This document shows positions 1-8,577 of a DNA stretch of 64,000 nt, piece by piece (within the stretch, counting starts at the first letter, position 1; each line of letters opens with the position of its first letter). A model generated the notes under the pieces. It saw only the letters and a list, made by a program, of their open reading frames with translations. It was not told the DNA's origin and searched no databases. The position numbers and the translations under genes are program-made. The stretch is from Nocardioides sp. S5. GTDB taxonomy: Bacteria > Actinomycetota > Actinomycetes > Propionibacteriales > Nocardioidaceae. The stretch covers positions 4,402,001 to 4,466,000 of the forward strand of contig NZ_CP022296.1 of assembly GCF_017310035.1 (NCBI RefSeq), read 5' to 3'.

Positions 1-272
1 ACCTGATGGCCGACCTCGCCGGGCACCCGGTGGTGGTCGTGGGACCGGCTTCGGCTCCCGCGCGCGCCCACGCGGTGCCGCGCGTCGACGCGCTGCTCGC
101 CGACCTCGCCGAGGCCTTCGGCGTCCCCTACGTCGCCACGAGCGACCTCGAGCTCGACTACCTCGCCGACCGGCTCCACCTCACCGAGGGCGGCCACGAG
201 GAGTTCGGGGCCGTGGTCGCCGAGCGGATCGCCGACGTCGAGCCCACCCGGCCGGCGGTCCTGCGGGGCTGA
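1..272 (+). CDS. SGNH/GDSL-type hydrolase, C-terminal fragment (5' end outside window)
   Basis: The frame is already open at the first base and stops at 270-272, so only about the last 90 residues are present. The ATG at position 6 is probably internal. The fragment carries a D-R-L-H-L-T-E-G-G-H block near its end. This fits block V of SGNH hydrolases, where an Asp-x-x-His pair completes the Ser-Asp-His triad, followed by a short closing helix. The catalytic Ser block lies upstream of the window, so neither substrate nor secretion can be judged. The gene ends 18 bases before the convergent end of the M3 peptidase gene. Family assignment rests on one block plus length, so it is moderate. Confidence 0.6.
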   Translation, partial: LMADLAGHPVVVVGPASAPARAHAVPRVDALLADLAEAFGVPYVATSDLELDYLADRLHLTEGGHEEFGAVVAERIADVEPTRPAVLRG

Positions 273-290
273 GGCCGCGCCGGCCCGCCC

Positions 291-2231
291 TCACTCCGCC
301 AGCCACGCCTCCCAGGCGTCGAAGGAGTAGGGCCGGCCCAGGAAGTCCTCGACCAGCTCCGCGGCATCGCGGCGACCACCCGTCGCGAGCACCTTGTCGC
401 GATAGGCGTGCGCGACGTCGGTGGCGAAGAGGTCGGCCTCGTCGAAGGCGCTGAACAGGTCCTTCGCGATCACCAGCGACCACATGTAGGTGTAGTAGCC
501 CGACGAGTAGCCGTCGAGGTGGCCGAAGGCGCAGTGCATGTGCGCGCCCTCCAGCGGCGGGAAGACCGAGTAGCGGCGCTGGAGCTCGTCGCCGTAGGCC
601 GTGAGGTCGTCGTGCGGGCCGGCGTGGAAGAAGTAGGACCGGGCGGCGTACGCCATCTGCTGCGCGGCGTGGGTGCCCTTGCCGAAGTGGTCGGCACGGC
701 GCATCGCCGCGACCAGCTCGGCCGGGATCGTCTCGCCGGCCTCGTTGCGGGCGAAGGTGGCCAGGACGCCCGCGTCCCAGGCCCACTCCTCCAGCATCTG
801 GCTCGGCGCCTCGACGAAGTCCCACTCCGTCGCGACGCCCGAGAAGCGCGCCCACGCGCCCTGCCCGCCGAGCACGTGGTGCACGAGGTGGCCGAACTCG
901 TGGAAGAGCGTCACCACCTCGTCGTGCTCCATCAGGCCTCGGCTGAAGTTGCAGACCAGCACGCCCTCGGGCAGCTGCTGCCCCGCGATGCCGGTGACCA
1001 TGTCGAACTGAGCGGCGTGCTTGAACTTGCCCTCACGCGGGTGGAGGTCGAGGTGGATGCGCCCGATCCGTACGCCGTCGAGGCCGACGTCGTAGCTCGC
1101 GACGTCGTCGTGCCACGTGCCGGCCTCGGCCTGCGGGACCGGGGTCCAGTCGAGGCCGAAGAGCCGTCCGGTGACGTCGAGGAGGCCCTGGCGCACCTGC
1201 TCGAAGGCGAAGTAGGTGCGCACGACCTGGCCGTCGACGTCGTACTGCTCGCGGCGCACGAGCTCTGAGTAGTAGCGCGAGTCGTAGGTCTCCACCGTCT
1301 CCGCGTCGGGCTCGTCCTGGCGCTTGCGCCCCAGCAGCACGGCGAGCTCGCGGCCCGCGCGCTGATGCGCGGCGTCGCTGATGCGGTCGATGAAGTCGGC
1401 GACGGCGCGGCCCGAGCCGATCATCTTGACCTCGGTGTCGTAGTCGGGCCACGAGTCGTGGCCCAGCAGGGCGGCGGTCTCGCGCCGCACCGCGAACAGG
1501 TCCTGGAGGACCTGGTCGTTCACCGGCCAGGCGACGTTGTTGGCCGCCAGGGAGAGCTCGCGACGGGCCGCGCCGTCCGCCCCGAAGGTCATGAACGGCA
1601 CGAGGTCGGGGTAGTCGGTGGTGATCGTGACCAGGCCGTCGTCGTCGGCCGGGTGGGCGGCGAGGTAGTCGTCGGGCAGCCCGGCGAGCCGCTCGGGATT
1701 CAGCCGCACCGAGCGCACGTCGTCGCGGATGTGGCGGCCGAAGTCCTGCGAGAGCAGCACGCTGCGCTCGCTCAGCGCGCGCAGCCGCTCCCGCGTGGCC
1801 TCGTCGCGGTCGACGCCCGCGCGGCGGAAGTCGCGCAGCGTGTGGTCCAGCACCCGGCGGGCGTCGGCGTCGAGGGCCTCGGCCTCGGGCGTGGCGGCGA
1901 GGTCGGCGAAGACGGCGTACAGGTCGCGGTCCAGGCCCAGCTCGGTGACGTACTTCTGCACCTCCTGGCCCAGCTCGTCGGCGCGGTCGCGGACCGCGGC
2001 GTCGGGGTGGACCTCGGCCCACAGCGCGACCGACCCGGCGTTGCCGATCGCGGTCTCGGCGGCGTTCCAGGCGCCCAGCACGTCAGCCGCGCCCGAGGCA
2101 GCCTTGACCTGCTCGACCCGGCGCCGCGCCTCGTCGAGCTGGCCCTCGCAGCGATCGGCGACCCAGCCGAGCCAGTCACCCGCCCCGGGGAGGTCGATCG
2201 GCGCGGGTTGGGCGTGGGTGTCGTGGGTCAC
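291..2231 (-). CDS. M3 family zinc oligopeptidase (thimet oligopeptidase-like)
   Basis: This 646-residue protein has the M3 family's full length. The zinc motif HEFGH is at residues 444-448, and the third ligand is Glu474 in the V-E-A-P-S-Q segment 26 residues further on. The long helical N-terminal half is typical of thimet oligopeptidase/Dcp enzymes, which cut short peptides inside a closed channel. No signal peptide is visible, so it is probably cytoplasmic and takes part in peptide turnover. The start ATG lies 74 bases from the divergent aldo/keto reductase, so the two share a promoter region. Nothing is missing from the catalytic core. Confidence 0.95.
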   Translation of the reverse strand: MTHDTHAQPAPIDLPGAGDWLGWVADRCEGQLDEARRRVEQVKAASGAADVLGAWNAAETAIGNAGSVALWAEVHPDAAVRDRADELGQEVQKYVTELGLDRDLYAVFADLAATPEAEALDADARRVLDHTLRDFRRAGVDRDEATRERLRALSERSVLLSQDFGRHIRDDVRSVRLNPERLAGLPDDYLAAHPADDDGLVTITTDYPDLVPFMTFGADGAARRELSLAANNVAWPVNDQVLQDLFAVRRETAALLGHDSWPDYDTEVKMIGSGRAVADFIDRISDAAHQRAGRELAVLLGRKRQDEPDAETVETYDSRYYSELVRREQYDVDGQVVRTYFAFEQVRQGLLDVTGRLFGLDWTPVPQAEAGTWHDDVASYDVGLDGVRIGRIHLDLHPREGKFKHAAQFDMVTGIAGQQLPEGVLVCNFSRGLMEHDEVVTLFHEFGHLVHHVLGGQGAWARFSGVATEWDFVEAPSQMLEEWAWDAGVLATFARNEAGETIPAELVAAMRRADHFGKGTHAAQQMAYAARSYFFHAGPHDDLTAYGDELQRRYSVFPPLEGAHMHCAFGHLDGYSSGYYTYMWSLVIAKDLFSAFDEADLFATDVAHAYRDKVLATGGRRDAAELVEDFLGRPYSFDAWEAWLAE

Positions 2232-2304
2232 CGGGCGAGCCTATGACGGCCCCCTCCGGGTGGTCGCGCGGAATACCTCGCGCCGCGTCGCTGTAGGAAT
2301 CCAC

Positions 2305-3147
2305 ATGACTGTTCCGAACATCGCGCTCCCCGACGGCACGTCCATCCCGCAGCTCGGCTTCGGCGTCTTCCAGGTCCCGCCGGAGGACACCGCGGCCACG
2401 GTGGCCCAGGCCTTCGAGGCCGGCTACCGCCACATCGACACCGCCCAGATGTACGGCAACGAGGCGGGGGTCGGCGAGGCGATCAGGACCTCCGGCCTGG
2501 CCCGCGACGACCTCTACGTCACGACCAAGCTCAACAACTCCTTCCACCGCCCCGACGACGCGCGGCGCGAGATCGACGCCTCGCTCGAGAAGCTCGGCCT
2601 CGACCAGGTCGACCTGTTCCTCATCCACTGGCCGCTGCCGACGCAGTACGACGGCGACTTCGTGCAGACCTGGCGCGCGCTCATCGAGGCGCAGGAGGCC
2701 GGGAAGACCCGCTCGATCGGCGTCTCGAACTTCCAGCCCGCCCACCTCGACCGGATCGTCGAGGAGACCGGCGTGGTGCCGGTGGTCAACCAGGTCGAGG
2801 TGCACCCGTTCTTCACCAACGAGGACGTGCGCGCGGCCAACCAGCGCCACGGCGTGCTCACCGAGGCGTGGTCGCCGATCGCCAAGGGCAAGGTGATGGA
2901 CGACGACACGATCGGCGAGATCGCCTCGCTCGTCGGGCGCACGCCTGCCCAGGTGACCTTGCGCTGGCACGTCCAGCGCGGCGACATCGTCTTCCCGAAG
3001 TCGATGAACCCCGACCGGATGCGCCAGAACTTCGAGATCTTCGACTTCGAGCTCGAGCCGACCCACATGTCGGCGATCGACGAGCTCGACCGCGGCGAGG
3101 AGGGGCGCACCGGCCCGAACCCGGACACCTTCGACTGGATCCCCTGA
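2305..3147 (+). CDS. Aldo/keto reductase (2,5-diketo-D-gluconate reductase type)
   Basis: This is a 280-residue (alpha/beta)8 NADPH-dependent reductase. The catalytic tetrad is visible as Asp45, Tyr50, Lys75 and His108, and the cofactor-binding P-K-S-M-N-P-D-R-M segment lies near the C-terminus. Sequence style matches the AKR5 group (2,5-diketo-D-gluconate reductases and general carbonyl reductases), but the natural substrate cannot be read from sequence. The ATG at 2305 follows TAGGAA at 2294-2299 with no Shine-Dalgarno, so the message may be leaderless. The frame stays open upstream, but that part overlaps the M3 gene's 5' region and is not AKR-like. It is divergent from the M3 peptidase and 93 bases from the next gene. 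Confidence 0.95.
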   Translation: MTVPNIALPDGTSIPQLGFGVFQVPPEDTAATVAQAFEAGYRHIDTAQMYGNEAGVGEAIRTSGLARDDLYVTTKLNNSFHRPDDARREIDASLEKLGLDQVDLFLIHWPLPTQYDGDFVQTWRALIEAQEAGKTRSIGVSNFQPAHLDRIVEETGVVPVVNQVEVHPFFTNEDVRAANQRHGVLTEAWSPIAKGKVMDDDTIGEIASLVGRTPAQVTLRWHVQRGDIVFPKSMNPDRMRQNFEIFDFELEPTHMSAIDELDRGEEGRTGPNPDTFDWIP

Positions 3148-3178
3148 GCCGTCGGACGCGGCGGAGCGGTGAGTGAGG

Positions 3179-3202
3179 CAGGTTCCGACCGCCGAGAACC
3201 TG
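3179..3202. promoter_or_regulatory. Inverted repeat upstream of MFS gene (operator or hairpin)
   Basis: CAGGTTC and GAACCTG form perfect 7-base arms around a 10-base spacer. The repeat sits between the aldo/keto reductase stop and the -10 hexamer of the next gene. It could be an operator about 40 bases before that start, or a weak hairpin ending the upstream message; there is no T-run. Confidence 0.4.
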
Positions 3203-3228
3203 TTTCACCCACCGCCCACCCCGGCCCG

Positions 3229-3241
3229 TAGCGTGTCGGCG
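3229..3241 (+). promoter_or_regulatory. Leaderless promoter -10 element of the MFS gene
   Basis: TAGCGT at 3229-3234 lies 6 bases before the GTG start at 3241, and no Shine-Dalgarno is present. In actinobacteria this spacing puts the transcription start on the first base of the start codon. Confidence 0.6.
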
Positions 3242-4458
3242 TGAGCACCGGGGCGACCGAGCAGGAGTTCCGCTTCCGCGACATCTGGCTCGTGGCGTAC
3301 GGGCCCTCGATCGTCTCCGCGATCGGGCACGGCGCGATCATGCCGGTGCTCGCGCTGCGGGCCCGCGACCTCGGCGCCGACGTCAGCACGGCCGCGTTCA
3401 TCGTGGCGCTCACCGGCGTCGGAATGCTGCTGGCGAGCCTGCCCGCTGGGGCATTGGTCGCGCGGATCGGTGAGCGCCGCGCGCTGGTGGCGGCCGGCTT
3501 CGTCGACGCGGGCGCGATGGCGCTGGCCGCGCTCACCGACTCGGTCCTCGGCCTCTCGGTCGGGGTGCTGCTGAGCGGGGTGTGCTGGTCCCTCTTCCTC
3601 ATCGCGCGGCAGGGCTTCATGATCGACGTCGTCCCGGTGACCCACCGCGCACGGGCGATGTCGCTGCTGGGCGGCTCCTACCGGATCGGGGTGCTCATCG
3701 GGCCGCTGATGGGCGCGGGCCTGATCCGGCTCACCGACCTCACGAGCGTCTTCTGGCTCGGCGCGGTGATGTCGGTGCTCGCCTCCCTGCTCGCGGCCAC
3801 GATGCCCGACCTCGGGGAGGAGCAACGGGCCCACGCCCGCTCGGCCGGCCACCTCGGCGTCTGGACCGTCATCGCCGCGCACCGCCGGGTCCTCGCCACC
3901 CTCGGGTCGGCGGTGGTCATCCTCGGGATGAGCCGCTCGCTCCGGCTGAGCCTGCTGCCCCTGTGGGCCGACCACATCGGGCTGTCGGCGTCGACGACCT
4001 CGCTGATCTTCGCTGGAGCCGCGGCGCTCGACGTCGCCTTCATGTGGCCGGGCGGCTGGCTGATGGACACCCGCGGCCGGATGGTCGTCGCCGTCCCGGT
4101 CGTGCTGTCCATGGCCGTGGCGTGCCTGCTGCTGCCGCTGGCCACCTCGGCGCTGGGCGTCGCGCTGGTGATGGCGCTGATCGCCGCCGGCAACGGCCTC
4201 AGCTCGGGCATCGTGATGACGCTCGGCGCGGACGCGTCGCCCGACGAGGGGCGCTCGCAGTTCCTGGGTGCATGGCGGCTGTGCGGCGACATCGGCAACA
4301 CCGGCGGCCCGCTGCTGGTGGGCGCCGTCGCCGCGGTCGCGCCGCTGGCCACCGCCTGCCTCGTGGTGGGCGCGCTGGGCGTGGCCGGCACCGGGTGGGT
4401 GGGCCACTGGACGCGCCGCGTCGACCGTGACCGGGTGGCCGTGGTCAGCCGACGGTGA
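3241..4458 (+). CDS. Major facilitator superfamily transporter, 12-TM
   Basis: This 405-residue protein has about twelve hydrophobic segments in two six-helix halves. An Arg/Glu-rich A-R-I-G-E-R-R loop between helices 2 and 3 corresponds to the MFS signature loop. It is an integral membrane permease or exporter; substrate unknown. The GTG start at 3241 fits the leaderless -10 just upstream. The last 14 bases overlap the convergent gene at 4445-4975, so the two transcripts run into each other. No regulator is adjacent. Confidence 0.9.
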   Translation: MSTGATEQEFRFRDIWLVAYGPSIVSAIGHGAIMPVLALRARDLGADVSTAAFIVALTGVGMLLASLPAGALVARIGERRALVAAGFVDAGAMALAALTDSVLGLSVGVLLSGVCWSLFLIARQGFMIDVVPVTHRARAMSLLGGSYRIGVLIGPLMGAGLIRLTDLTSVFWLGAVMSVLASLLAATMPDLGEEQRAHARSAGHLGVWTVIAAHRRVLATLGSAVVILGMSRSLRLSLLPLWADHIGLSASTTSLIFAGAAALDVAFMWPGGWLMDTRGRMVVAVPVVLSMAVACLLLPLATSALGVALVMALIAAGNGLSSGIVMTLGADASPDEGRSQFLGAWRLCGDIGNTGGPLLVGAVAAVAPLATACLVVGALGVAGTGWVGHWTRRVDRDRVAVVSRR

Positions 4459-4975
4459 CGGTGACCTCGTTCGAGACGGCCTCGGAATCGGTGTCGACGA
4501 CGCGGAACTGGTTGGGCCCGGTGCGACCGGTCAGGACGTACGTCGCAAAGGTGCCGCCGCTGACCGACACGGTCACGGGGAAGTCGGCCCACGCACCGTC
4601 CTCGAAGCGCTGCACCTGCAGGATCGAGCCCTCGCCGGCCTGGTAGGTCCCGGTCAGGTCGATCTGCTGCATCGGGCTCACCGACTGTCGGCTGGTGGTC
4701 AGCGAGATGGCCTCGGCGGGTGCCTCCGACGTCGGCTCCCCCGAGGTGGGCTCGACCGTCTCCTCCGGCGCGGCGTCCGTGCTGCCGGTGTCGCTGGGCC
4801 GGGGCAGGTTGAAGGTGGCGGGCGCCTCCTCGGAGGAGCTCGAGCTCGACGCGCCGCCGATGCCGGTGGCCTTGACGCCGACCATCACGGCGAGCCCGCC
4901 CAGCAGACCGATGACCACGGCGACGCCGACCAGGGCGACGAGCCCGGTCAGGACGGGACGCTTCTCGGTGTCCAT
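4445..4975 (-). CDS. Membrane-anchored protein with Ser-rich linker and extracellular Ig-like domain
   Basis: This predicted 176-residue protein has a short cytoplasmic N-terminus and one transmembrane segment at about residues 9-35. A Ser run (GGASSSSSSEE) and a Pro/Thr/Glu-rich linker to about residue 85 follow, then a beta-rich C-terminal domain of about 80 residues with Gly/Tyr/Val spacing like bacterial Ig-like folds. The ATG at 4975 was chosen because AAAGG sits about 8 bases upstream and the hydrophobic segment then lies near the N-terminus; a longer upstream frame is only an open frame. It probably faces the cell exterior. No enzymatic motif was seen and function is unknown. Confidence 0.75.
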   Translation of the reverse strand: MDTEKRPVLTGLVALVGVAVVIGLLGGLAVMVGVKATGIGGASSSSSSEEAPATFNLPRPSDTGSTDAAPEETVEPTSGEPTSEAPAEAISLTTSRQSVSPMQQIDLTGTYQAGEGSILQVQRFEDGAWADFPVTVSVSGGTFATYVLTGRTGPNQFRVVDTDSEAVSNEVTVTVG

Positions 4976-5091
4976 GGAGACCTTTCGACCGCGGGGTGGG
5001 AGCCCCGCCATTGTCCGGGACAGCGGGTGGCAAGGCCAACCAGCGCGCCCGGGGCGGACCCCAGCAGGCAGGCAACAGGCAGGATGGACCC

Positions 5092-5874
5092 ATGCAGTCA
5101 CCGTTGCGACACGGCAAGGCAGCCATCGGCACCACCCTCGCCGGGGGTGCCCTGGCCGCGCTGTCCCAGGCACCCGAGCGCGCCTCGCGCCTGCTGCGCC
5201 ACCGCTACCCGACCGTGGCGGTGACCGGCATGACGGGTGTCGGCAAGACCCGGCTCGCCGACCGGCTCTCCCGCCGCGCGAGCGCCGAGGGCGGGCAGGA
5301 CGTCGGCTCGGCGGTCATGGAGCGGCGTACGCGTCGCGACCCGCGGCTGCGCGGCTACCGCTTCCGGGTGGTGCCGGGCGAGAACGCCGCCACCCGCCTC
5401 GGCGCGCTCGACGAGGTCTTCCACGACGAGCCCGTCGACGGGGTGCTGCACGTGGTCGCCAACGGCCACGCCACCCCGCGACGCACCGGCGGCACCAGCG
5501 GCGCCGGGGTCGCCACGCGCGAGGAGCAGCTGGCCGCCGAGCTCGAGGACTGGTCGATCACCGCCCACCGCATCGCGAGCATGGCGGTGCGCCGCGAGCG
5601 GCCGACGTGGCTGGTGATCGCGGTGACGAAGGCCGACCTGTTCGCCGACGACGTCGACGCTGCCGTGCACTACTACTCACCCGGCAGCGGCTCGCCCTTC
5701 GGTGACAAGCTCGACGAGCTGCGGGCGCTCGCCGGCGGGGCGAAGCTGTCCATCGACGTGCTGCCGGTCTGCGCGCAGGGCGGGGGCCGGAAGTCGGCCA
5801 TGCCGGACAAGGCGTGCGCCGACCTGCTCGGGCGCCTCGAGCTGCGGCTGGCCCAGCTCTCCGGGCACGTCTGA
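5092..5874 (+). CDS. P-loop GTPase-like protein
   Basis: This 260-residue protein has a Walker A/G1 motif G-M-T-G-V-G-K-T at about residues 46-53 and a G4 motif T-K-A-D at about residue 182 preceded by a hydrophobic strand, together the signature of a TRAFAC-type GTPase. The N-terminal 40 residues hold an Ala/Gly-rich hydrophobic stretch that could associate with membrane. No second domain is seen. The ATG at 5092 is the only Met start near the domain; CAGGAT 6 bases upstream suggests a leaderless or very short leader. It lies 76 bases before a WXG-like two-gene unit in the same direction, so it may belong with it. The role is unknown. Confidence 0.75.
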   Translation: MQSPLRHGKAAIGTTLAGGALAALSQAPERASRLLRHRYPTVAVTGMTGVGKTRLADRLSRRASAEGGQDVGSAVMERRTRRDPRLRGYRFRVVPGENAATRLGALDEVFHDEPVDGVLHVVANGHATPRRTGGTSGAGVATREEQLAAELEDWSITAHRIASMAVRRERPTWLVIAVTKADLFADDVDAAVHYYSPGSGSPFGDKLDELRALAGGAKLSIDVLPVCAQGGGRKSAMPDKACADLLGRLELRLAQLSGHV

Positions 5875-5950
5875 GCAACCACCCGCCCGGCGTCGTTCAC
5901 AGTTTCACCACTTCTGGTTTCGACCCCGTCCACCGGGGCAGAAGACCGGC

Positions 5951-6247
5951 ATGAGGATCGCGATCAGCCAGCGGGCGCTGCGTGGCGCCCGGGAGGAGCT
6001 CGACTCCGCCCGTGAGGACCTGCGAGCCGCGCTCCGCGACGTCGACCACCCCGCGGACGACTTCCCGTGGCGTGACCTCCTCGTCGAGGGCGTACGCAGC
6101 CTGGTCGAGGACGCCGAGCAGGTCGCCCGGCGGTGCCGCACCATCGCCGGCGCGATCGACGACTCGGTGCTCGACTTCGACGAGCTCGACCTGATGGTCG
6201 GCGAGGCCGCCCAGGTCGCCGCCCGGCTCGAGCAGGTGAAGCCGTGA
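5951..6247 (+). CDS. Small WXG100-like helical protein, first gene of pair
   Basis: This 98-residue protein consists of two long amphipathic helices rich in Glu, Asp, Arg and Ala around a central break (H-P-A-D-D-F-P-W). Length and layout match WXG100/ESX-type proteins, but the W-x-G turn is absent. Its stop overlaps the next start (GTGA), so the two are translationally coupled. This small helical protein upstream of a longer one resembles type VII secretion chaperone/substrate pairs. No ESX core genes are in the window, so secretion is inference. Confidence 0.65.
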   Translation: MRIAISQRALRGAREELDSAREDLRAALRDVDHPADDFPWRDLLVEGVRSLVEDAEQVARRCRTIAGAIDDSVLDFDELDLMVGEAAQVAARLEQVKP

Positions 6248-7227
6248 CGAAGGCCGTCGTCGACCGCATCGAGGCCCAGCAGGACGGGCTGCGCTTCGGC
6301 GACCCGATCGGCTGCCACTACCACTGGATCGAGCCCGACGCGGTCGACGCCTACGGCGACACCGTCCGGCGGGTCGGGAGCAAGGTCGAGGCCGCGGCGG
6401 AGGCCTTCGAGCGCACCGCCTCGCTGTCCGAGGACGTGTTCTCCGGCGAGGCGGCCGACATGCTCCGCACCCGCGCCGGCCACCGCCACGAGGAGTCGGT
6501 GGTCGTCCGTGACGACCTGCGCGGCCTCGGACGGGCGATCAACGCCTACTCCGACGTCCTGCGTCGTCACCGCGACGGTCTCGAGCAGCTGCGCGCCTAC
6601 GCCGTGTCGGCCGGTCTCGAGGTCCGCGACCACCGCATCTGGCCGCCCGTCGAGACCCTCCCCGGCGACGCCCCGCAGAAGGAGGCCGACGCCTGGGAGC
6701 GGGACTGGAAGACCTACCAGCAGTGCTTCGACGCCAAGATCGAGCTGCGCGACGCCCGCCGGGCCGCCACCCGGGAGCTGGTCAAGGCGCTCGCCGACCA
6801 CGCCGGGGTCCACCCCGACAAGGACGGTGCCAGGGCGGTCGCCGCCCACCACCGCCGGGTGGAGTTCGGCGAGCTGCGGCGCGAGGCGGCCGAGGAGGCG
6901 ATGGAGGCGGTCCAGGCCAGTGACGCCGCCGAGACCGCGCGCCACACGGTCGAGGTGCTCAAGCGCCGCGAGCAGGCGGCGCTGGGCGACCTCGAGGAGC
7001 TGGTGCTGGCCGAGCGCCCGCCCGCGGAGATCCAGGCCCAGGCCGAGAAGGTCGCGGCGCTGCACCGCGAGCTCACCGAGGCGCGCGCCGAGGCCCGCGA
7101 GGCCGAGGCCGTGGCCGAGCGCGAGGAGGCCCAGGCCAACCGCGCCGCCCGCGACCTCCGAGCGGCCGAGGAGGGTCGCCCCCGGGTCGTCGCCCGGCCC
7201 GCCGACCTCAAGGACCGGCTCGGCTGA
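6244..7227 (+). CDS. WXG-like N-terminal domain plus long coiled coil
   Basis: This 327-residue protein begins with a GTG sharing 4 bases with the previous stop. The first ~120 residues are helical with an F-S-G-E-A-A-D-M-L-R segment that mirrors the W-x-G turn region of WXG/LXG proteins (a related W-T-G-R-A-A-D-E-F-R occurs in the effector at 50913-52625). Residues ~150-310 are almost continuous Ala/Glu/Arg heptads, a long coiled coil. There is no enzymatic C-terminus, so it is not an evident toxin; a structural or scaffold partner is likelier. Its neighbours are the 98-residue partner and the GTPase. Confidence 0.65.
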   Translation: MTKAVVDRIEAQQDGLRFGDPIGCHYHWIEPDAVDAYGDTVRRVGSKVEAAAEAFERTASLSEDVFSGEAADMLRTRAGHRHEESVVVRDDLRGLGRAINAYSDVLRRHRDGLEQLRAYAVSAGLEVRDHRIWPPVETLPGDAPQKEADAWERDWKTYQQCFDAKIELRDARRAATRELVKALADHAGVHPDKDGARAVAAHHRRVEFGELRREAAEEAMEAVQASDAAETARHTVEVLKRREQAALGDLEELVLAERPPAEIQAQAEKVAALHRELTEARAEAREAEAVAEREEAQANRAARDLRAAEEGRPRVVARPADLKDRLG

Positions 7228-7230
7228 GCG

Positions 7231-8532
7231 TCACGACTGGGGCGTGCCGCCCGCCTTCGAGGTACGCCGCTCGCGCTCCGCGACGGCGTGGGGGTCGGTG
7301 CGGGAGTCGTAGGACCAGAAGTCCCGCAGGGCCACCGCCGTGAGCAGGACGCCGCCGACGCACGCCGCGCCGCCGCTGACGATCGCGCCGCGCACCGACC
7401 AGGCGTCCGCGACGAAGCCGGCTCGGGTCTCACCGACCGTCGGGCCGATCGAGTAGGACAGCATCTCGATCCCGGCCAGCCGCCCGCGCATGGTGTCGGG
7501 GATGGTCTGCCCCCACACGGTGGCCCGGAAGACCGCCGACACCATGTCGGCGGCACCGGCCAGCGCCAGGAAACCGCAGGCCAGCCAGAACGACGGCATC
7601 AGCCCGGCCATCGCGATGAAGGCGCCGTAGAGGCTCGCCGCGATGACGATCGCGCGGCCGTGGTGGTGCACCCGGCCGACCCAGCCGCTCAGCGCGGTGG
7701 CGACGAGCGCGCCGACGGTCTCGGCGGAGTAGAGCAGGCCGAGCAGCTCAGGGCGCTCGAAGACCTCGTGGGCCAGCGCCGGGAAGAGCACCACCGGGAT
7801 CGCCAGCATCATCGCGGCGATGTCGACGACGTAGGTGCCGAGCAGGTCGCGGCGACGCAGGGCGTAGGTCAGGCCCTCCTGGATCCCGCGCAGGCTGGGC
7901 GGGGTGGTCTCGCCGTCGTGCGGGTAGGGCCGCATCGCCGCGAAGAGGAGGGTCGCCACGACGTAGCCGACCACCGCGACCACGAAGCACCAGCCCACGC
8001 CGGCGTAGGCCACCAGTAGCCCGCCGACCAGCGGGCCGACCAGCACGCCGAGCTGCATGGCGAAGCTGCTGAGCGCGTTGGCGGCGGCGATCTGGTCGTG
8101 CCGGACCGTGCGCGGCTCGAGCGCCTCGCGCGAGGGGCGCTGCAGCGAGCTGGCTGCGGCGTAGACGCCGGCGAGGACGAAGATCACCCACACGCGCGGA
8201 CGCTCGGCGAAGGCGTTCGCGGCGAAGAGCACCATCAGCACGACCTGCACGACACCGGTCGCCACCAGCAGCCGTCGACGGTCGACGTGGTCGGCCAGCG
8301 CGCCGCCGTACAGGCCGAAGACGACCAGCGGGACCAGCTCGACGAGGCCCACCAGACCGACCATGAAGTTGGACCCGGTGAGGTCGTAGATCGCGAACGG
8401 GACCGCGACGTAGGCGACCATGCTGCCGAGGTAGAACACGCTGCCGGCGGTGAACAGCAGGCGGAAGTCGCGCGACTCGCGCAGCGGCGAGACGTCCATC
8501 CGCATCGCGCGGAAGCGTTCGGTCCAGGTCAC
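7231..8532 (-). CDS. MFS exporter, EntS-like
   Basis: This 433-residue protein has about 12 transmembrane helices and the loop L-A-D-H-V-D-R-R-R between helices 2 and 3. It resembles the enterobactin-exporter EntS/multidrug branch of MFS (R-x-x-R-x-x-F and multi-drug-like C-terminal half). It is last in a minus-strand series (two sucraseferredoxins, Asp/Thr-repeat peptide, cupin oxygenase, this gene) and begins 45 bases after the ferredoxin gene. That setting suggests export of whatever the cassette makes, or drug/siderophore efflux. An internal Met 11 codons in (M-D-V-S-P-L) is an alternative start. Confidence 0.85.
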   Translation of the reverse strand: MTWTERFRAMRMDVSPLRESRDFRLLFTAGSVFYLGSMVAYVAVPFAIYDLTGSNFMVGLVGLVELVPLVVFGLYGGALADHVDRRRLLVATGVVQVVLMVLFAANAFAERPRVWVIFVLAGVYAAASSLQRPSREALEPRTVRHDQIAAANALSSFAMQLGVLVGPLVGGLLVAYAGVGWCFVVAVVGYVVATLLFAAMRPYPHDGETTPPSLRGIQEGLTYALRRRDLLGTYVVDIAAMMLAIPVVLFPALAHEVFERPELLGLLYSAETVGALVATALSGWVGRVHHHGRAIVIAASLYGAFIAMAGLMPSFWLACGFLALAGAADMVSAVFRATVWGQTIPDTMRGRLAGIEMLSYSIGPTVGETRAGFVADAWSVRGAIVSGGAACVGGVLLTAVALRDFWSYDSRTDPHAVAERERRTSKAGGTPQS

Positions 8533-8577
8533 GAGGGGTCAGTCTCCCAGCGCCGGGGGGTGCGCGGCACCGGGTTT

